A stretch of DNA of 26,439 bases from Gammaproteobacteria bacterium (lineage in GTDB: Bacteria; Pseudomonadota; Gammaproteobacteria; SZUA-152), in contig JANTGX010000006.1 of the NCBI GenBank assembly GCA_024762755.1, positions 1-26,439 of the forward strand. Reading direction: 5' to 3'. The notes under the pieces are model-generated. The model searched no databases, was not told where the DNA came from, and saw only the letters and a list, made by a program, of their open reading frames with translations. The number at the start of each line of letters is the position of its first letter. Position 1 is the first letter of the stretch. Position numbers and translations under genes: made by a program. This document shows, piece after piece, positions 22,352 to 26,439 of the stretch.

Positions 22352-23377
22352 TCAGTCTTCCAGGCCCTGCAGCCCATCGGCCAGTTGCTCGGCCAGACTG
22401 TCCATGTCCAGCACCGCGCACATGGCCTCTACCGCCGTGCCCGCCAACCAGGGCCGCCGGCTGCCCGGGCCGCGCCATTTCACGCCCGCCTCGTCGAGGC
22501 TCATCACCTCGCCGATGCCGTCGGCGGCCAGGCCCCAGCGGCCTTCGTCGATGAGCACCAGATAGCGCACGCGCTCCTGCACCGGACGCGCATCGGGCAG
22601 ACGACCGTCGGGCATGATGATGCGCGCGGTATCGATGAGGCGCACGTTCTGCCCGCGATTCGACAGCAGACCGAGAAACCAGTCGGGGTAGCCCGGCAGG
22701 CCGGTGAGTTCGCCATCCCAGGGGATGATGCCGTGCAGCTTCTCCAGCGGCGCGGCCAGTTGCACGCCGGCCACCTTGAAGCCGAGACAGGGAAAGGGGT
22801 TCGCCGCCCAGGCCGGCGCGCCGTGGGGCGGTGCCTGTGGTGGTGGCGGTGGCGTCTTCTCCACCTCGGGGACGCTGGGCGCGGGTTCCCGGCGCGGTGC
22901 CGGTTCGCGCGCCACCACCGGCGCGGGGGCCGCGACGGGTGGCACCACGGACGTGGGGGCCGTTTCCGGCGCGGGCGCCTCGGCCGGGGCGGTGGGCACC
23001 ACCTCCTCCACCGCCACGGCGACCGCCACGTCGGGCAGACGGGGCAGCAGCAGGGGCAGGCTGAGCAGGGCGCGGGGCGGCTCGGCGAAGGGTCGTGCTG
23101 GCGATTCGACGACCGCTGCCACGGCCGGCCGAGGCGCCGTGGTGAGGGGCGGCGGGGGCGGTGTGGGCTCGATGGCCGCTTCCTCGATGGCCACTTCCTC
23201 GATGGCCACTTCCTCGATGGCCACTTCCTCGATGGCCGCCTCCTCGATGGCCGCCTCCTCGATGGCCGCCTCCTCGACGGGCGCCTCCTCGACGGCCGGA
23301 CCGAGCAGGGCATCGAGGTAGTCGCTGACCGCCTCCTGCGCATCGACCAGCCCCTCGCTGTGCCGCAGGCGTGCCAT
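22352..23377 (-). CDS. parP: ParP-type CheW-like polar array protein
   Basis: A 341-residue protein. A C-terminal CheW-like domain (about 195-341: FPCLGFKVAGVQLAAPLEKLHGI, then GLLSNRGQNVRLIDTARIIM, then GRWGLAADGIGEVMSL) follows a long disordered Pro/Ala/Glu-rich region. Residues about 25-70 consist of an (A/V)AIEE pentapeptide repeated about eight times. In Vibrio, ParP joins ParC at the pole to the chemosensory array, and its gene lies between parC and cheW, as here. The start is one base after the parC stop, so translation is probably coupled. The repeat block should be highly variable between strains. Confidence 0.88.
   Translation of the reverse strand: MARLRHSEGLVDAQEAVSDYLDALLGPAVEEAPVEEAAIEEAAIEEAAIEEVAIEEVAIEEVAIEEAAIEPTPPPPPLTTAPRPAVAAVVESPARPFAEPPRALLSLPLLLPRLPDVAVAVAVEEVVPTAPAEAPAPETAPTSVVPPVAAPAPVVAREPAPRREPAPSVPEVEKTPPPPPQAPPHGAPAWAANPFPCLGFKVAGVQLAAPLEKLHGIIPWDGELTGLPGYPDWFLGLLSNRGQNVRLIDTARIIMPDGRLPDARPVQERVRYLVLIDEGRWGLAADGIGEVMSLDEAGVKWRGPGSRRPWLAGTAVEAMCAVLDMDSLAEQLADGLQGLED
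23169..23303 (-). repeat. 15-bp tandem repeat (about 9 units) within parP
   Basis: The plus-strand unit TCGATGGCC(G/A)C(T/C)TCC is repeated nine times without a gap; the last two units are degenerate. Seven are near identical and differ at two positions. Each encodes five residues, so unit gain or loss keeps the frame. Confidence 0.9.
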
Positions 23378-23378
23378 C

Positions 23379-24191
23379 TCAGCTCACGGCACGGTGGGCG
23401 GCGTCGGTCTCCGAAGCCGCATCGTCCAACGCCAGCATGTCACGCATGAGGGCGGCATAGGCCCGTGAGCCTCGGTCGCCCGGACGTTTCACGGTGAGCG
23501 GCACACCCAGCCGGCTGGCCTCGCGGAATAGGGTGTCCACCGGGATCACCGAACGCCACAGGTGCTCGGCATGACGTTCGCGCAGGACCTCGAGGGTGCC
23601 CACGGAGGCTCGGGTGCGGGCATCGTACATGGTGGGCAGGATGGTATAGGCGGGCACCCGGTGGCGTGCGCGGCCGATCATCTCCAGGGTGTGCAGCATC
23701 CGTTCCAGGCCCTTGAGGGCGAGGAACTCCGTCTGCACGGGGACGATGAGGTGCTGGCAGGCCGCCAGGGCGTTGATCATCAACACGCCGAGTTGCGGCA
23801 GACAGTCGATGAGCACCACGTCGTATTCCTCGCGCAGACTGCCGAGGGCCTGCGCCACCACCAGGCCCATGCCGTCGGCGCTGCCCATCTGCCGATCCAG
23901 GGTGGCCATGGCGGTGGCCGCGGGGATCAGGTCCAGGCGTTCGAAGCCGGTGCTGTGCACCAACTCACGCACGGCCGGCGCCTGGCCGCGCTTCTTCGCT
24001 TGAAACAGGTCGTACAGGCTCTGCTGCAGGCTGTCCGGATCGAGGCCGAAGTAGCTGGTGAGGGAACCGTGCGGATCCATGTCGAGCAACAGGGCTCGAT
24101 AGCCCGCCAGACTCAGGGCCCCACCCAGATTCACCGCGGTGGTGGTCTTGCCCACCCCGCCCTTTTGATTGGCGATGGCCCAGATCTTCAT
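23379..24191 (-). CDS. parC: ParA-family ATPase ParC (polar chemotaxis array positioning)
   Basis: A 270-residue ParA/MinD-type ATPase. The deviant Walker A KGGVGKTT (K10, K15) is at the N-terminus, with the Walker A' block LLLDMDPHGSLTSYFG and Walker B VVLIDCLPQLGVL. By synteny with Vibrio ParC and Pseudomonas homologues it should recruit chemotaxis proteins to the cell pole rather than segregate a plasmid. There is no ParB partner. The ATG overlaps the motD stop by 4 bp, and parP follows after one base. Confidence 0.92.
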   Translation of the reverse strand: MKIWAIANQKGGVGKTTTAVNLGGALSLAGYRALLLDMDPHGSLTSYFGLDPDSLQQSLYDLFQAKKRGQAPAVRELVHSTGFERLDLIPAATAMATLDRQMGSADGMGLVVAQALGSLREEYDVVLIDCLPQLGVLMINALAACQHLIVPVQTEFLALKGLERMLHTLEMIGRARHRVPAYTILPTMYDARTRASVGTLEVLRERHAEHLWRSVIPVDTLFREASRLGVPLTVKRPGDRGSRAYAALMRDMLALDDAASETDAAHRAVS

Positions 24192-25132
24192 GGTCGTGTG
24201 GCTCCCTGGATGCGGGCCGGCGGCAGGATATGGATGGGCGGGGCGATCACGTTGCCACCACCAACGGCCGGCGCCGGTGCCTTCTTGTCCGCCTGGCGGG
24301 CGCGGCGCTCGTCGGCCAGTGCCGCCTCCAACTGCTCGGTGCGGTCGGCCCGGCGGGCGATGGCCTCGGACTGCACCACGATGCTGATGCGCCGGTTCTT
24401 GCTGCGACCTGCCGCCGTGTCGTTGCTGGCGATGGGCTTGTACTGGCCATAGCCGATGGCCGCCAGGCGCTTGGGTGAGAGGCCCGCCTGGGTGAACAGG
24501 TGCACCACACTGGCGGCCCGCGCGGCCGACAATTCCCAGTTGGAGGGGAAGGCCCGGGTGCGAATGGGCACGTTGTCGGTGAAGCCCTCCACCTGGATCT
24601 GATTGGGAAAGCCCTTGAGGATGCCGGCGATCTTGCGCAGCACCTGACGCGCCTTGGGCGACAGCTGGGCGCTACCGCTGGGGAAGAGAATGCTCGATTT
24701 GATCTCGATCTCCACCCATAGGTCGTTCTGCTTGACCTTGATCAGGCCCTGGTCGATGAGCGGCTGCAGGTCGCGCGCGACCTGACGCGAGATAGCCGCC
24801 AGATTGCGCCGGTCGGCAGCCGTCGGCCGGGGACCGCTGGGCGGCTCGGGATAACGGCTCTGCAGGCTCAGGGGATCGGTGCGGCTCTGCATGTCGCGCT
24901 CCAGGATGGGCGGTCGCAGGGGGCTGGAGAGCTTGATGGGCAGGCCGTCACGGGTCGGATCGAAGGCGGCGGAGATGGAGTCGGAGAGCACCCGGTACTT
25001 GCCCTCGTTGACCGCCGAGATGGAATACATGACGACGAAGAAGGCGAACAACAGGGTGATGAAGTCGGCATAGGAGACCAGCCAACGTTCGTGGTTCTCG
25101 TGCTCCTCTTGCCTTTTCTTGCGCCGCGCCAT
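24188..25132 (-). CDS. motD: Flagellar motor stator protein MotD (MotB family)
   Basis: A 314-residue stator subunit with one N-terminal transmembrane helix bearing the proton-binding aspartate D23 in YADFITLLFAFFVVMYS. A plug and linker follow, then an OmpA-like peptidoglycan-binding domain (about 145-255: LFPSGSAQLSP, GFTDNVPI, LSAARAASVV). The C-terminal tail is charged and Pro-rich. It follows motC after 6 bp and overlaps parC by 4 bp. The MotCD assignment, a second stator set in polar flagellates, rests on the cheB-motC-motD-parA order. Confidence 0.93.
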   Translation of the reverse strand: MARRKKRQEEHENHERWLVSYADFITLLFAFFVVMYSISAVNEGKYRVLSDSISAAFDPTRDGLPIKLSSPLRPPILERDMQSRTDPLSLQSRYPEPPSGPRPTAADRRNLAAISRQVARDLQPLIDQGLIKVKQNDLWVEIEIKSSILFPSGSAQLSPKARQVLRKIAGILKGFPNQIQVEGFTDNVPIRTRAFPSNWELSAARAASVVHLFTQAGLSPKRLAAIGYGQYKPIASNDTAAGRSKNRRISIVVQSEAIARRADRTEQLEAALADERRARQADKKAPAPAVGGGNVIAPPIHILPPARIQGATRP

Positions 25133-25138
25133 GGCCCG

Positions 25139-25879
25139 TTACTCGACGAAGCCCTGCAGCTTGGTCTCGATGTTGCGCGGATTCTCGCCCTCGGCGATGG
25201 AGATGATGCCCTCGATCATCATTTCGTACATCTGTGACTGGGCATGCACCTGCGCCTTGAGCTTGTTGGCCACGGGCAGGAACAGCAGGTTGGCCAGGCC
25301 CACGCCGTAGATGGTGGCGACGAAGGCGGTGGCGATGCCGCTGCCCAGCTTGGACGGGTCGGCCAGATTCTGCATGACATGGATCAGGCCCATGACGGCG
25401 CCGATGATGCCGATGGTGGGACTGTAGCCGCCCATGCCCTCGTAGATCCGCGCCGCCTGCGTGCCGTGGTGTTCCTTGGCGTCCAGCTCCACCTCCAGCA
25501 CGCGGCGGATCACCTCCGGCTCACTGCCGTCCACCAGCAGCTGCAGGCCCTTCTGGGCGAAGGCGTCGGTCTCGTTTTCGGCGATGTCCTCCAGGCCCAG
25601 CAGGCCCTCCTTGCGCGCGATGTTGCTCCATTCGAGGATCTTGGCGATGCTCGCCTCGCCCTGCAGCTTGGGCGGGAAGACGACCCAACCGAGCATCTTC
25701 AGGCCGGACATGAACACGCGCAGCGGGGTCTGCAGCATCACCCCGCCCAGGGTGCCGCCGAGGACGATGATGATGGCCGGGCCGTTGATCAGGGAGGTGA
25801 TGTGCCCCCCTTCCAGGGCCTGTCCGCCGAGGATCGCGCCGAAGCCGATCAGCAGACCGATGAGGCTGAGGATATCCAT
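25139..25879 (-). CDS. motC: Flagellar motor stator protein MotC (MotA family)
   Basis: A 246-residue MotA-type channel subunit with four hydrophobic segments: near residues 3-22, 30-50, about 150-170 (GIIGAVMGLIHVM) and about 180-200. The cytoplasmic loop and the conserved GYSPTIGIIGAVMGLIHVM block contain the family prolines. It forms the proton channel with MotD and drives rotation. cheB lies just upstream on the same strand (3-bp gap) and motD just downstream. Confidence 0.95.
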   Translation of the reverse strand: MDILSLIGLLIGFGAILGGQALEGGHITSLINGPAIIIVLGGTLGGVMLQTPLRVFMSGLKMLGWVVFPPKLQGEASIAKILEWSNIARKEGLLGLEDIAENETDAFAQKGLQLLVDGSEPEVIRRVLEVELDAKEHHGTQAARIYEGMGGYSPTIGIIGAVMGLIHVMQNLADPSKLGSGIATAFVATIYGVGLANLLFLPVANKLKAQVHAQSQMYEMMIEGIISIAEGENPRNIETKLQGFVE

Positions 25880-25882
25880 GCC

Positions 25883-26439
25883 CTAGCGCACCTGTGCCAG
25901 GCGCGCGCCGACCTGGTCCAGCGGCAGGACCTGGTCGGCCAGGCCGGCCTCGACGATGGCCGCCGGCATGCCGTAGATCACCGAGCTGGCCTCGTCCTGC
26001 GCCCACACCTGCGCCCCGCCCCGCTTGAGCAGGCGGGCACCCTCACGGCCATCGGCACCCATCCCGGTGAGCACCACCGCCAGGGCCTTGCCCGGCAGGG
26101 CCTGGGCGATGGAGGAAAAGGTGACGTCGACGCAGGGCTTGTAGTTCTGCTCCGCCGTCGCCTCGCTGACCCGCACGCACAGGCGGCCGCCGCGGTTCTC
26201 CAGGGTGGTCTGTTTGCCGCCGGGGGCGAGCAGGGCCAGCCCCGGCTCCAGGGTGTCGCCGTGCACGGCCTCGCGCACCCGGATGGCGCACAGGCGGTCG
26301 AGGCGTTCGGCGAAGGCGGTGGTGAAGCTGCCGGGCATGTGTTGTACCAGGAGTAAGGGCAAGGGATAGTCGGCGGGGAGCCTGCCGAGCACGTTCTGCA
26401 GGGCCACCGGCCCGCCGGTGGAGGTACCGATGGCCACCA
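25883..26439 (-). CDS. cheB: CheB methylesterase domain (5'-truncated by the window edge)
   Basis: The visible 185 residues are the catalytic domain of the chemoreceptor glutamate methylesterase/deamidase. The Ser nucleophile is in AIGTSTGGP, the His in LVQHMPGSF and the Asp in LTGMGADG. The N-terminal receiver domain and linker would lie beyond 26439; the first in-window codon read as a start is a GTG within the domain and is not the true start. It begins the cheB-motC-motD-parC-parP-cheW run seen here. Confidence 0.96.
   Translation of the reverse strand, partial: VAIGTSTGGPVALQNVLGRLPADYPLPLLLVQHMPGSFTTAFAERLDRLCAIRVREAVHGDTLEPGLALLAPGGKQTTLENRGGRLCVRVSEATAEQNYKPCVDVTFSSIAQALPGKALAVVLTGMGADGREGARLLKRGGAQVWAQDEASSVIYGMPAAIVEAGLADQVLPLDQVGARLAQVR

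Noticed and set aside
23169..23303. Repeat block as a CRISPR array
   Set aside because: The 15-bp units are contiguous with no spacers and lie in frame inside a protein gene.
23379..24191. ParA-like ATPase as a plasmid or chromosome partition gene
   Set aside because: No parB or parS-like repeats are present; the motD-parA-cheW-like context identifies the chemotaxis ParC type.

Overview
The window is high-GC DNA (except for one AT-rich patch) from a gammaproteobacterium, most likely a flagellated sulfur-oxidising member of the Chromatiales/Ectothiorhodospiraceae type. Three things point there: the order tRNAs-tig-clpP-clpX beside folD/cysS/ppiB/lpxH, as in Pseudomonas-like genomes; an Acidithiobacillus-type sulfide:quinone oxidoreductase with a sigma-54 regulator; and a polar-flagellum chemotaxis block (cheB-motC-motD-parC-parP-cheW-DUF2802) like those of Vibrio and Pseudomonas. 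The taxon is inferred, not proven.

Layout. 1-3574: protein quality control on the minus strand (tig, clpP, clpX), closed by a strong terminator at 112-144. 3683-4451: five minus-strand tRNA genes (transcribed Pro-Arg-His-Lys-Leu), with a terminator and private -10 boxes inside the cluster. 4568-9329: folD (+), cysS (-), then ppiA, ppiB and lpxH (+). cysS carries an in-frame AT-rich insert. A nested inverted repeat lies between the convergent folD and cysS. 9418-11036: an orphan lipoprotein and a DUF455 ferritin-like protein, overlapping by one base on the minus strand.

11109-13959 is a sulfide-response module: a sigma-54 promoter, sqr, a cluster of TCATGAC palindromes, and a sigma-54 activator. 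The activator's N-terminal cysteines have the spacing I recall for the persulfide sensor FisR. 13963-15483 holds a patatin-like phospholipase and a membrane-anchored class II c-type cytochrome, separated by an 85-bp element with 21-bp imperfect terminal inverted repeats. 15599-18204 is the complete AmmeMemoRadiSam set (radical SAM enzyme, MEMO-like, AMMECR1-like), conserved but of unknown function. 18334-19302 is a GYF-like/transmembrane/pentapeptide-repeat protein.

19412-26439 is motility. A FliK-like protein and a free-standing FlhB C-terminal-like domain run on the plus strand. The minus strand carries cheB (cut by the window edge), motC, motD, parC, parP, cheW and DUF2802, tightly packed and probably an operon that places and builds the polar chemosensory array and the second stator set.

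The most promising leads are the sqr/fisR regulatory architecture, the palindrome-containing insert in cysS, the small inverted-repeat element that supplies the stop codon of the cytochrome gene (with a related 15-mer supplying the stop of DUF2802), and the AmmeMemoRadiSam cluster.
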